Shown: positions 37,850 to 46,935 of the stretch, one piece after another | Layout: every line of letters begins with the position of its first letter | Numbering within the stretch: position 1 is the stretch's first letter | DNA from: Methanobrevibacter_A sp964547125 | GTDB taxonomy: Archaea > Methanobacteriota > Methanobacteria > Methanobacteriales > Methanobacteriaceae | Assembly: GCA_964547125.1 (NCBI GenBank) | Contig: CAZJLS010000003.1 | Location: forward strand, 1 to 53,555 | DNA length: 53,555 bases | Direction: 5' to 3' | The notes under the pieces: model-generated | Told to the model about the DNA's origin: nothing | Databases searched by the model: none | Seen by the model: the letters and a program-made list of their open reading frames with translations, nothing else | Program-made: the position numbers and the translations under genes

Positions 37850-38752
37850 TTATTTTAAGAAATAGTATAGTACTGCTTTTTGTGCGTGTAGTCTGTTTTC
37901 TGCTTGATCGTAGATTACTGAGTTTATTCCATCTATTACTTCTGTTGTTACTTCTTGGCCACGTATAGCAGGTAAACAATGCATAAATATTGCATCTTCT
38001 TTCGCTAATTTTAATAGTTTTTCATTAACTTGGTATTTTGCGAAATCGTTCTGTCTTTTTTCTGCTTCGTTTTCATCACCCATACTTACCCAAACATCTG
38101 TATATATAACATCACAATCTTTTACAGCATCTTCAACATCTTGAGTTATAACAATATTAGAACCAGTTCTTTCAGATATTCTTAAAGCCTCAGAAATTAT
38201 CTTTTCATTAGGTTGATAACCTAAAGGACATGCAACAGTAAAATCCATACCTAAACATGCACAAATTAACATTAAAGAATTACAAACATTATTACCATCA
38301 CCAACATATGTGAACTGACCATCAAATGAACCTAAATGCTCTTTTACAGTTAACATATCAGCTAAAGCTTGGCATGGATGTTCAAAATCGGTTAAACCAT
38401 TAATTACGGGGATTGTTGCTTCTTGAGAAAGTTCAACAACATCTTCATGTTTCAATGCTCTAATCATAATCCCATCAACATACCTACTCATAACCTTAGC
38501 AGTATCCATTACAGGCTCCCCTCTACCCATCTGTAAATCACTATTTGATAAGAATAATGCTTGTCCGCCTAATTGATACATTCCAACTTCAAATGATGTT
38601 CTAGTACGAGTTGATGATTTTTGAAAAATCATTGCTAATGATTTACCATCTAAAGGTTTATCATCCATTTTACCTTCTTTAAAATCACTAGCTAAATTTA
38701 ATATATCTAGAACTTCATCTTCAATATCTAGTATTGATAATAAACTTCTCAT
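37850..38752 (-). CDS. argF: Ornithine carbamoyltransferase
   Basis: A 300-residue cytoplasmic enzyme that makes citrulline from ornithine and carbamoyl phosphate in arginine synthesis. The carbamoyl phosphate loop SSTRTRTSFEVGM is near residue 47. HPCQALADMLT and the ornithine-binding FMHCLPAIRGQEV (near 263) are intact, which separates it from aspartate carbamoyltransferase. Length is normal. GGGGAG lies ahead of the ATG. Its convergence with argS is probably incidental; no other arginine gene is present. Confidence 0.96.
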   Translation of the reverse strand: MRSLLSILDIEDEVLDILNLASDFKEGKMDDKPLDGKSLAMIFQKSSTRTRTSFEVGMYQLGGQALFLSNSDLQMGRGEPVMDTAKVMSRYVDGIMIRALKHEDVVELSQEATIPVINGLTDFEHPCQALADMLTVKEHLGSFDGQFTYVGDGNNVCNSLMLICACLGMDFTVACPLGYQPNEKIISEALRISERTGSNIVITQDVEDAVKDCDVIYTDVWVSMGDENEAEKRQNDFAKYQVNEKLLKLAKEDAIFMHCLPAIRGQEVTTEVIDGINSVIYDQAENRLHAQKAVLYYFLK

Positions 38753-38902
38753 TTTTTACTGATTCTCCCCATAAAAAATAATATTGAAAAAAGAATAAAA
38801 AAATATTAATTGATTCTTTTTTTTATCATAATAAAACTAATATTTTGTATTTTAATATTATTAAAACTTTTGTTAAATATTAAATAAAAGAAAGGAAAAA
38901 TT

Positions 38903-40207
38903 TTAAATATTTTTCATGTGTTGGACACGTTTTTCTACAAGTTCACTGGTACCCACATCTCGTCTGTGATATACTCCACCTGTAACGTATCCACATGCTT
39001 CTTCTGCAATTTTTTCAGCTTCAGATATTGTTTTTCCTTTTGCAACAATCCCTAAAGCTCTTGAACTTGAAAGATAAATCCCATCATCTTTTTGATTAAC
39101 TGCAGCATAGAATACAGTTGCTCCAAGTTTACTAATCTCTTCTCCATTTACTTCAATTTTTGTATCAGCATATTTTGTATCTGGATATCCATCAGGAACA
39201 ATGTATTTACATACACTTGCTAAATTTTTGAATTTAGCTTCTTTTAGTGTTCCATTCACGATGTCTTGGCAGATATCAATCATAGGTGTGTCTAATAGTG
39301 ATAGAACATTCATAGCTTCTGGGTCACCGAATCTTGCATTATATTCGATTAATTTAGGTCCTTCTTTACTTAACATGAATTGTCCGTATAATATTCCTTT
39401 ATATGGGTCTGTTTCTTTTGCAATAGCATCCACAGTTTTCTGTATTATTTCAACTGCAGTATCATAATCTTCTTGACTTAAAAATGGTAATAATCCGTTT
39501 GCATCTGAGTATGATCCCATTCCACCAGTTATTGCTCCTTTATCCCCTTCGAATGCATGTGGATGATCTTGAACTGCAGGCATTGTAACTATATTTTTCC
39601 CATCAACAAAGGCCTGTACAGTGAATTCTTCTCCAACAATACGTTCTTCAATTATTACTTTTGTAAAACCACCCATTGCATTATCCATAACTTCTTTAGC
39701 ATATAATTTTGCTTCATTATTATCTTTAAGATGGTCTCCAACGATTTTAACTCCCTTTCCACCAGTTAATCCAACAGGTTTAACAACTACATCTTTATCA
39801 TAATTATCTAAGAATTTTTCAATGTCTTCATAATTATCAAATACTTTGTAGGTTAGGGAACCTGGAATATTGTATTTTTCAAATAAGTTACGCATAAAGG
39901 ATTTGTTTGTTTCGATTCTAGCAGCATTTTTACATGGTCCTACACATTTTATACCATTTTTTTCTAATTCATCAACGATTCCTTTTTCAAGTGGACTTTC
40001 TGGTCCAATAACTGCTATTTCAATATTATTTTCTTTAGCATATTCTGCTACTTTTTCAACTTCTCCTTCATCGCCTTGTTTATATTCGGCTATTTTACTT
40101 ATTCCTGGATTTATTTTCCCAGTATAAGCATATAATTCAACATCATCTTTTAATACATTACAAATAGCATGTTCTCTTGCACCAGTTCCAACTACTAAAA
40201 CTTTCAT
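38903..40207 (-). CDS. purD: Phosphoribosylamine-glycine ligase
   Basis: A 434-residue ATP-grasp ligase of de novo purine synthesis that joins glycine to phosphoribosylamine. It starts MKVLVVGTGAREHAI, the family's usual opening. The ATP-grasp core includes VVKPVGLTGGKGVKIV near residue 140, and PKLIEYNARFGDPEA near residue 285 carries the metal-binding Glu/Asn. The frame can be extended to a TTG two codons upstream, but ATG at 40207 is preferred because AAAGGG then has normal spacing. It appears monocistronic, with a long AT-rich region upstream. Confidence 0.96.
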   Translation of the reverse strand: MKVLVVGTGAREHAICNVLKDDVELYAYTGKINPGISKIAEYKQGDEGEVEKVAEYAKENNIEIAVIGPESPLEKGIVDELEKNGIKCVGPCKNAARIETNKSFMRNLFEKYNIPGSLTYKVFDNYEDIEKFLDNYDKDVVVKPVGLTGGKGVKIVGDHLKDNNEAKLYAKEVMDNAMGGFTKVIIEERIVGEEFTVQAFVDGKNIVTMPAVQDHPHAFEGDKGAITGGMGSYSDANGLLPFLSQEDYDTAVEIIQKTVDAIAKETDPYKGILYGQFMLSKEGPKLIEYNARFGDPEAMNVLSLLDTPMIDICQDIVNGTLKEAKFKNLASVCKYIVPDGYPDTKYADTKIEVNGEEISKLGATVFYAAVNQKDDGIYLSSSRALGIVAKGKTISEAEKIAEEACGYVTGGVYHRRDVGTSELVEKRVQHMKNI

Positions 40208-40648
40208 TTTCAATCCCTTTTTGATTAATTTAAAATTAATTAAGTATATATTTATAATTTTATTTTTTATTACAATTATATTTTAACATATTATAGATAT
40301 TGATTATTATTTTTAATTTAGTATTTGGCTAAATCTTCATAAAATTCGGAAAATTCATATTATTACTTTTTATAGTGATTATTAAAGGATTTATTATTTT
40401 TTAATAGCATAAAAATAAGAAAATACCTAATTTTATATTAATTTTTTTAACACTAAATTTTAAAATAAAGAAATTTAAAGAGAAAAAAGTTTTAAAATCA
40501 AAAAATCAAACCCAAACAAAGTTTAGATATAAAACCTAATTTTTAGAGGTAATATATAAAAAATTAATATTTTATAATATGAAAAAATATATATTAAAAT
40601 GTTTTATAAAAAAATATAATATTTTTTTTATTATTGTGGTGGTTTTAT
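40208..40648. other. 441-base AT-rich region between purD and the antitoxin gene
   Basis: It holds the leftward purD promoter and the rightward promoter of the toxin-antitoxin pair. I see no gene, no RNA and no strong repeat, only A/T runs. GGTGG just before 40649 is the antitoxin ribosome-binding site. Confidence 0.5.
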
Positions 40649-40921
40649 ATGCATAAAATTAAATATTCATATGAATCAAAAGTCACTAATGATTTTCAAA
40701 CCGATATTCCAAAATCTATTTTAGAATTAGTTAATATAAAATCAAATGACTCTTTAAAATGGAATGTCACAGATAAAAATGAAATATTAATAGAAGTAGG
40801 CAAGTTTGATGAAGATTTAGATTTTGCAAGAAAAAGTGATGAAGCATTAGAAAGAGTTGAAAAAAGAGGTTTTAAACCACAAAAAGCAGAAGATTTTCTA
40901 AAAGAGATGGAATCATGGTAG
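40649..40921 (+). CDS. Antitoxin-like protein of a RelB/RelE-type module
   Basis: A 90-residue protein. The N-terminal 45 residues (KVTNDFQTDIPKSILELVNIKSNDSLKWNV) look like a swapped-hairpin AbrB/MazE-type DNA-binding domain. The acidic-basic C-terminal helix, about 50-90, would wrap the toxin. The frame extends to a TTG at 40634, but ATG at 40649 is preferred because of GGTGG just upstream. Its stop codon overlaps the ATG of the following RelE-like frame, the usual coupled layout of antitoxin and toxin. It would neutralise the toxin and repress its own promoter. Since the toxin frame is broken, it may now be an orphan. Confidence 0.7.
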   Translation: MHKIKYSYESKVTNDFQTDIPKSILELVNIKSNDSLKWNVTDKNEILIEVGKFDEDLDFARKSDEALERVEKRGFKPQKAEDFLKEMESW

Positions 40922-41168
40922 ATTTGCCTAATGTAGATATGATTCTGAGTTTAAAAAAAGTTTTAAAAAATTAGATAAATCTGTAAAAATTAAAGTAAAT
41001 AAACAAGTTTTAAAGATAATTAATAGACCAACTATCGGTAAACCTATGAAACATAGTAGAAAAGGAACTAGAGAACTTTATATATCCCCTTTTAGCTTAT
41101 CTTATAAATATTATCCTGACAAGAATTTAATTGTGTTTTTAAAGGTTTATCATAAAGATGAACAATAA
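40915..41168 (+). pseudogene. RelE/ParE-type toxin gene interrupted by a frameshift
   Basis: An ATG at 40915, overlapping the antitoxin stop, opens a frame reading MVDLPNV that stops at 40974. The reading frame of a RelE-like toxin continues in another phase from about 40938 to a TAA at 41166-41168. It gives 76 residues, starting YDSEFKKSFKKLDKSVK and including KPMKHSRKGTRELYISP and KNLIVFLKVYHKDEQ, the typical RelE core and C-terminus. Joining the two needs a single-base change between about 40936 and 40942, consistent with a one-base deletion or a -1 frameshift. No start codon lies in the second phase. It is probably a recent inactivation or a sequencing error; programmed frameshifting is less likely. 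Confidence 0.75.
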
Positions 41169-41460
41169 TATTCTAGTAGTATTGGGAATTTTTTTCAATA
41201 GTTTAATTTTATTATATAATAATTTGTTTTATTATCATTCTATGAAATATCGAATTAAATTCGTAATATTGTGTTTTAAATTCTTAATTTATAGGTAAAG
41301 AAATACTAAAATTAACAATATTCTAAATTTATGTAGTAAGTTTAATATTATATTAAAACTATAGAATTATAATATTATAAACTAATAAAAATTATCTTTT
41401 TTAATCAAAAAAAATTTACAAAAACACTTTTATTAAAAAAAATTAGGTAGGTGCTTATAA

Positions 41461-43167
41461 TTGAGAGGCGGAGAGGCCATAATAAAATCTTTAATAGAAC
41501 AGGGTGTTGACACTATATTTGGATACCCTGGAGGACAAACTATACCATTATATGATATGTTATATGATTCTGATTTAAGACATATACTTGTTAGACATGA
41601 ACAAGGAGCAGTACATGCTGCAGAAGGTTATGCTAGAGCTTCAGGTAAAGTTGGGGTATGTTGTGCTACTTCAGGTCCAGGTGCTACAAACCTAGTTACA
41701 GGTATTGCTGATGCATTTATGGATTCCACACCTATTGTTGCTATTACTGGTCAAGTTCCAATAAGTTTAATAGGTAATGATGCATTTCAAGAAGCAGATA
41801 TTATTGGTATTACAATGCCAATAACAAAACACAGTTATCAACCAAAATCAGCTGATGAAATACCATCTATAATTAAATCAAGTTTTAAAATAGCAAATAC
41901 TGGTAGACCAGGACCTGTTTTAATAGATGTTCCTAAAAATGCACAAGAAGGGGAAATAACAGAATATAAGGATGATTTATTATCAACACCAGGTTATAAA
42001 CCAACTATTAAAGGAAATATAAAACAAGTTAAAAAGGCTGTTGAGTTAATTAAAGAATCAAAAAATCCAGTAATATTAGCAGGTGGAGGTTTAATAATAT
42101 CTGGTGCTTCTAGAGAATTAGATGAACTATCAAAAATTATAAATGCGCCTGTAATGACAACATTAATGGGTAAAGGAGCAATATCTGAAGAAGATGATAA
42201 TTGTCTTGGAATGTTAGGAATGCATGGAAGAGAAATATCAAACTCCACAGTCAACAAAAGTGATCTTTTAATTGCAATAGGATGCAGATTCTCTGATAGA
42301 ACCACAGGTAAACTAGATGAATTCATACCAAACAGTAAAGTTATACACATAGATATTGACCCAGCAGAAATAGGTAAAAATGTAGACGTAGATTTACCAA
42401 TAGTTGGAGATGCAAAAAACATTTTAGGATTAATGGTTAAAGAATTAAAAGGATATAAACCAACTAAAACAACTAACGACTGGTTTAATAATATAATTCA
42501 AATGAAAAAACAATTAATACCAAGAGTAAGCTATGATGACCACCCATTAATGCCTCAACAAGTATTAAAAGAGATTAACAATGCAACAACTGAAGACACA
42601 ATAGTAACAACAGATGTAGGTTTAAACCAAATGTGGGCAGCACATTATTATAACACAAACAAACCTAGAAAATTCATATCTTCTGGTGGATTAGGAACAA
42701 TGGGATTCGGTTTCCCAGCAGCAATTGGAGCAAAAGTAGCAAAACCTGATGACCCAGTTCTTGCAGTAGTAGGAGATGGGGGATTTTTAATGGTTTGCCA
42801 AGAATTAGCAACAATTAAAGAATATGATATCCCAGTAATTGTAGCAATACTAAACAATAGAAAACTTGGAATGGTATATCAATGGCAACACTTACTATAT
42901 GACCAAAGATACTCACAAACAGATCTTGGACAAACACCAGACTTTGTTAAACTAGCTGAAAGTTTCGGAATAGCAAGTCAAAGAATAACAGAACCAAAAG
43001 ACACAGAAGAAGCAATTAACAAAGCAATAAAAGACAATGAATCTGTAGTATTAGATATTATTGTTGAGAAAAATGAATTCTTACCAATGGTTCCTCCAGG
43101 ATCAGCAGTAACAGATGTTTTAGGTAAATTTGAATATGAAAATGATATTTCAAAAGGAGATGATTAA
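41461..43167 (+). CDS. ilvB: Acetolactate synthase, large (catalytic) subunit
   Basis: A 568-residue thiamine-diphosphate enzyme that condenses pyruvate for valine, or pyruvate and 2-ketobutyrate for isoleucine. FGYPGG near residue 20, the catalytic Glu in HEQGAVHAAEGYARA near 45, and the diphosphate/metal motif GDGGFLMVCQEL...NN near 439 are intact. The start is TTG with AGGTAGGTG (41445-41453) seven bases upstream; no ATG competes. It is the first gene of ilvBN, with the small subunit starting at or just after its stop codon. The 292-base upstream region is AT-rich and shows no obvious leader peptide. Confidence 0.96.
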   Translation: MRGGEAIIKSLIEQGVDTIFGYPGGQTIPLYDMLYDSDLRHILVRHEQGAVHAAEGYARASGKVGVCCATSGPGATNLVTGIADAFMDSTPIVAITGQVPISLIGNDAFQEADIIGITMPITKHSYQPKSADEIPSIIKSSFKIANTGRPGPVLIDVPKNAQEGEITEYKDDLLSTPGYKPTIKGNIKQVKKAVELIKESKNPVILAGGGLIISGASRELDELSKIINAPVMTTLMGKGAISEEDDNCLGMLGMHGREISNSTVNKSDLLIAIGCRFSDRTTGKLDEFIPNSKVIHIDIDPAEIGKNVDVDLPIVGDAKNILGLMVKELKGYKPTKTTNDWFNNIIQMKKQLIPRVSYDDHPLMPQQVLKEINNATTEDTIVTTDVGLNQMWAAHYYNTNKPRKFISSGGLGTMGFGFPAAIGAKVAKPDDPVLAVVGDGGFLMVCQELATIKEYDIPVIVAILNNRKLGMVYQWQHLLYDQRYSQTDLGQTPDFVKLAESFGIASQRITEPKDTEEAINKAIKDNESVVLDIIVEKNEFLPMVPPGSAVTDVLGKFEYENDISKGDD

Positions 43168-43168
43168 A

Positions 43169-43675
43169 GTGACAACATTCCATCTTAAACAATATCACAT
43201 CATCAGCACTTTAGTTGAAGATAAACCAGGTGTTCTTCAAAAAGTATCTAGCTTATTTACAAGAAGAGGATTTAACATTGAAAGCATCACAGTAGGAAAA
43301 TCAGAAACAAAAGCCTTATCCAGAATGGTTATAATTGTCACAGGTGACGAAAAAGTACTAGAACAAGTAGTTAAACAATTAAACAAACTTGTTGATGTTA
43401 TCAAAGTAAAGGACCTAGATAAAAACACATCTGTTATGAGAGAGCTCTGTTTAATCAAAGTTAAAGCAGAGGACGAAAAATCAAAACTTGAAATAATGCA
43501 GTATGTAAATGTATTCCGTGCAAAAGTCGTTGACATTTCAGATGATAGTATGATAATTGAAGTTACAGGAAGCATAAGTAAAATAGATGCATTAATATCA
43601 TTACTAAAACATCATGGAATTAAGAAAATAGCACGTACAGGTTCAACTGCAATGGCTAGAGGTAAAAAACAATAA
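43169..43675 (+). CDS. ilvN: Acetolactate synthase, small (regulatory) subunit
   Basis: A 168-residue regulatory subunit that stimulates IlvB and gives feedback inhibition by valine. An N-terminal ACT domain (about residues 8-80, HIISTLVEDKPGVLQKVSSLF and GFNIESITVG) is followed by the family's C-terminal domain (LIKVKAEDEKSKLEIM...GSISKIDALISLLKHHGI). The frame reaches further upstream inside ilvB. GTG at 43169 is preferred because AAGGAG (43154-43159) is 9 bases before it and it leaves only one base after the ilvB stop. An ATG at 43160 would abut that site. Tight coupling with ilvB is clear. Confidence 0.95.
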   Translation: MTTFHLKQYHIISTLVEDKPGVLQKVSSLFTRRGFNIESITVGKSETKALSRMVIIVTGDEKVLEQVVKQLNKLVDVIKVKDLDKNTSVMRELCLIKVKAEDEKSKLEIMQYVNVFRAKVVDISDDSMIIEVTGSISKIDALISLLKHHGIKKIARTGSTAMARGKKQ

Positions 43676-43928
43676 AATAAACCTCTTCCAACTCTCTTTT
43701 TTTATACAATAAACTTATTAATAATTTTTTTTTATCAATTTAAAATTTAACAATAATTTATATAAATATAAAAATACTATAATTATAAATATATTGAAGT
43801 TTTTATAAAATATAATCAGAAAATTATTATTTTTTTTCAATATAAAAATAAAATTTATTTTTTACAAAAATTTCAAAAAAATTTTTTTTTACTAAAATTA
43901 AATACAAAAACTTAAAGGAGACATTAAA

Positions 43929-44921
43929 ATGCAAATGTATTATGATGAAGATGTTGACACTGGTGCTATTGCAGATAAAACTGTTGCTGTAATGGGTTAT
44001 GGAAGTCAAGGTAGAGCTCAATCCAGAAACTTAGCAGATAGTGGAGTTAATGTAATAGTAGGTTTAAGAGAAGGAGGAAACTCTTGGAAAAGAGCTAACG
44101 ATGATGGAATGACTGTAAAATCATTTGAAGATGCAGCAAAAGAAGCAGACATCATCCACATATTATTACCAGACGAATTACAAGCAGATATATACAAAGA
44201 AAAAATCGAACCATATGTTGAAAGTGGAAACACATTATCATTCTCCCACGGTTTCAATATATTCTACGAACTAATAAAACCATCAGAAGATGTAAATATT
44301 ATAATGTTCGCACCTAAAGGTCCAGGATCCATGGTAAGAGAAACATACAAACAAGGATTCGGAATACCAGGTTTAGTTGCAGTAGAACAAGACGCAACCG
44401 GAGACGCAAAACAAATAGCATTAAACCTTGCAAAAGCTGCAGGATTCACAAGAGCTGGAGTAATCGAAACAACATTCAAAGAAGAAACCGAAACAGACTT
44501 ATTCGGTGAACAAGCAGTATTATGTGGAGGAATCCCAGACATTATAAAAGCAGGATTCGAAACATTAGTAGAAGCAGGATACCAACCAGAAATCGCATAC
44601 TTCGAAACATGTCACGAATTAAAACTCATAGTAGATATCATCTACAACAAAGGATTCGCAGCAATGTACGGAGACATCAGTAACACTGCAGAATACGGAG
44701 CACACACCCGTGGAGGCCGTGTAGTAACAGATGATGTTAAAGCAGAAATGAAAAAAATCTTATCCGATATTCAATCTAAAAAATTCAAAGACGAATTCAG
44801 AGAAGAATACAAAACAGACTTCGCAAACTTAAAAGAAATGAGAAACGAAGTAGCAGCATCCCAAATAGAAAATGTTGGTACAAGACTCAGAAAAGCTTGC
44901 GGTCTTCAAAAAGACGAATAA
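43929..44921 (+). CDS. ilvC: Ketol-acid reductoisomerase
   Basis: A 330-residue class I enzyme that isomerises and reduces acetolactate in valine and isoleucine synthesis. The Rossmann motif GYGSQGRAQSRNL is near residue 21, and the Mg/substrate-binding helices include ETDLFGEQAVLCGG near 190 and FETCHELKLIVD near 225. The loop after the first strand has GLREGGNSW, of the NADPH-preferring type. GGAG precedes the ATG. A 253-base gap separates it from ilvN, so it may have its own promoter. Codons are A/C-ending like hcp, suggesting strong expression. A hairpin terminator follows. Confidence 0.97.
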   Translation: MQMYYDEDVDTGAIADKTVAVMGYGSQGRAQSRNLADSGVNVIVGLREGGNSWKRANDDGMTVKSFEDAAKEADIIHILLPDELQADIYKEKIEPYVESGNTLSFSHGFNIFYELIKPSEDVNIIMFAPKGPGSMVRETYKQGFGIPGLVAVEQDATGDAKQIALNLAKAAGFTRAGVIETTFKEETETDLFGEQAVLCGGIPDIIKAGFETLVEAGYQPEIAYFETCHELKLIVDIIYNKGFAAMYGDISNTAEYGAHTRGGRVVTDDVKAEMKKILSDIQSKKFKDEFREEYKTDFANLKEMRNEVAASQIENVGTRLRKACGLQKDE

Positions 44922-44943
44922 ACACTCATATAACAAAAAAAAG

Positions 44944-44972
44944 AATAGTCAAATTAAGACTATTTCTTTTTT
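44944..44972 (+). terminator. Hairpin terminator after ilvC
   Basis: AATAGTC (44944-44950) pairs with GACTATT (44958-44964) around a 7-base loop, followed by a T-rich tail TCTTTTTT. It starts 22 bases after the ilvC stop. Confidence 0.7.
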
Positions 44973-45064
44973 AAACACTATTTTTTTTATAAAACATTAT
45001 AATTTCTTTTAAAATCATAAAATATCTAATTTTAAAAAACTAAATCTAAAAAAAGTGATTACAA

Positions 45065-46072
45065 ATGGTTTTTATAGGAATGGATCATGGTACAACTGGT
45101 ATATCCTTCACAATCCTATCATCAAAAGATAATACAATAATTGACACATTTAAAATTTCACGTGAAGATACAAAAAAAGGAAAAGTAAAAGCATTAGACG
45201 AAATATCTAAAAGAATAAACTTAAAAGATATAAAACTAATGGCAATAACCTATGCAATGGGTGATGGGTTTAACAAAATACAAAAAATAGATAAAGTAGA
45301 AAATCGTGGAATATTATCAATTGATGGAGCAGGAAAAGTAACTGGAGGAGGAACATCAGTATATAGTGAAATAGAAAACTCAAACATACCAACAATAATG
45401 ATACCAGGACTACACAAAAACTCCACATCACTAAACCCTTTATTTAGAGCAGCATACTCTCATCAAGCAAGTCCAGAAAAAGTTAGCATAGTATATAACT
45501 CCTATTTAAAAACAAAATGGGAAAATATGATAGTTGCTGATTTAAGTTCCAATAGTGTTAACTTACTAATCCAAGAAGGAAAAATATACGGTGCAATAGA
45601 TGCATGTTTAGGTGCAATGGGATTTGTACATGGACCTATAGACTTAGAAATGATAAGACAAATAGATGAAGGGAAAAAATCAGCTAATGATTGTTTTTCA
45701 AATGCAGGGGCAGTTAAAATAGCAAATGTGAACAATAAAGTCCAATTTATAAAAGATAATATTTTAGATAATTATAGAAATAATGATGAAAATGCAATAT
45801 TAGCAATAGATACAATGATAATGACTATTGCAATGGAAATTATAGGACTTATTGGAATAAGTGAAAACGATATTGAGGGTATAGTTTTAACAGGCTCACT
45901 AGGATCTATGGAAGAACCATTTAATTTTAAAGATAAATTGAATAAATATTTAAAAAATAAATACACTATTGAAGTTATTGGAATAGATTCAGGTTCTATA
46001 GGTGCAGCTCAAATAGCACGTGATGTTTATAATGGTAAAAAAGATATTATGGGAATAGAAGTAGAATTTTAG
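45065..46072 (+). CDS. Methanogenesis marker protein 12 (ASKHA-fold family)
   Basis: A 335-residue cytoplasmic protein opening with MDHGTTGISF, a phosphate-binding loop of the actin/hexokinase/Hsp70-like ATPase fold, with further nucleotide-site segments at VADLSSNSVNLL and VLTGSLGSMEEP. It resembles the family conserved among methanogens and annotated as methanogenesis marker 12 (UPF0285), whose role is not established. GTGATT precedes the ATG. It ends seven bases before the convergent uppP stop. Its presence supports a methanogen host. Confidence in the family is good; function is unknown. Confidence 0.85.
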   Translation: MVFIGMDHGTTGISFTILSSKDNTIIDTFKISREDTKKGKVKALDEISKRINLKDIKLMAITYAMGDGFNKIQKIDKVENRGILSIDGAGKVTGGGTSVYSEIENSNIPTIMIPGLHKNSTSLNPLFRAAYSHQASPEKVSIVYNSYLKTKWENMIVADLSSNSVNLLIQEGKIYGAIDACLGAMGFVHGPIDLEMIRQIDEGKKSANDCFSNAGAVKIANVNNKVQFIKDNILDNYRNNDENAILAIDTMIMTIAMEIIGLIGISENDIEGIVLTGSLGSMEEPFNFKDKLNKYLKNKYTIEVIGIDSGSIGAAQIARDVYNGKKDIMGIEVEF

Positions 46073-46079
46073 ATTTATT

Positions 46080-46907
46080 CTACCATCCAAATATTAAACA
46101 ACCTAATAATATTATTATTCCAACTATCCAACAATAATATGCAAAAATATCTAAACTTCTTTTTTGTATAAGTTCTATTAAGAATTTTATAGCTAAATAT
46201 CCTGAGATTGCTGCAACAATAAAACCTATAATATATGCACTTAAATTCACATCTGTTAGAGCTAAGTCTTTAACTTCAACAACAGCAGCACCAACTATTG
46301 CTGGTATTGATAATAAAAAGCTGAATTTAGCAGCGAATTCTTTATCTAATCCTAAGGTTAAACCTGCTGCGATTGTAGTTCCAGATCTTGATAATCCTGG
46401 TAATATTGCTATTGCTTGTCCACATCCTACTATTATTGATTCTTTTAATGTTAAGTTTTCTTGTTTAGTTTTTCCAGGATTTATTCTTTGAGATATATAA
46501 AGTAATGTTCCTGTTATAAGTAGGAAAAATGCAGGTATATTGACTCCTTGGAATATTGATTCTATTGTACTATTGAATAGTACTCCAACTAATCCTATTG
46601 GTATTGTTCCGATAATAACATACCATGCAAGTCTTTTATAGCTTTCTTCTCTTAATCCTTGTATGAATTTGCCTGTAAGTAGGTCTTTAATACTTAATAT
46701 GAAAGCGTATATCATTAACACTATATCTTTAAAGAAGAAACCAACAACAGCAACTAATGTTCCAACATGTAATATAACATCGAATGCCATATCACTACTT
46801 ACACCAAGAGCATGTTGTATGAATATAAGGTGTGCAGAACTACTTACTGGTAGAAATTCTGTTAAACCTTGAACTAATCCTATTATTATTGCTTGAATTA
46901 TGTCCAT
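46080..46907 (-). CDS. uppP: Undecaprenyl-diphosphatase-like lipid phosphatase (UppP/BacA family)
   Basis: A 275-residue membrane protein with about eight hydrophobic helices. It keeps the two catalytic re-entrant motifs GLTEFLPVSSSAHL (near residue 14) and PGLSRSGTTIAAG (near 170). Bacterial members recycle the undecaprenyl carrier after wall precursor transfer; in a methanogen the carrier is probably another polyprenol used for pseudomurein or glycan assembly. AGGATAA precedes the ATG. The next gene upstream on the same strand is ilvE, 28 bases away, so the two may be co-transcribed despite unrelated functions. Confidence 0.94.
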   Translation of the reverse strand: MDIIQAIIIGLVQGLTEFLPVSSSAHLIFIQHALGVSSDMAFDVILHVGTLVAVVGFFFKDIVLMIYAFILSIKDLLTGKFIQGLREESYKRLAWYVIIGTIPIGLVGVLFNSTIESIFQGVNIPAFFLLITGTLLYISQRINPGKTKQENLTLKESIIVGCGQAIAILPGLSRSGTTIAAGLTLGLDKEFAAKFSFLLSIPAIVGAAVVEVKDLALTDVNLSAYIIGFIVAAISGYLAIKFLIELIQKRSLDIFAYYCWIVGIIILLGCLIFGW

Positions 46908-46935
46908 TTTTATTTTATCCTATAAATTATTTTTT

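Noticed and set aside
41169..41460. Possible attenuator or riboswitch ahead of ilvB
   Set aside because: No leader peptide rich in branched-chain codons, no terminator/antiterminator hairpins and no known riboswitch pattern were seen, only A/T runs.
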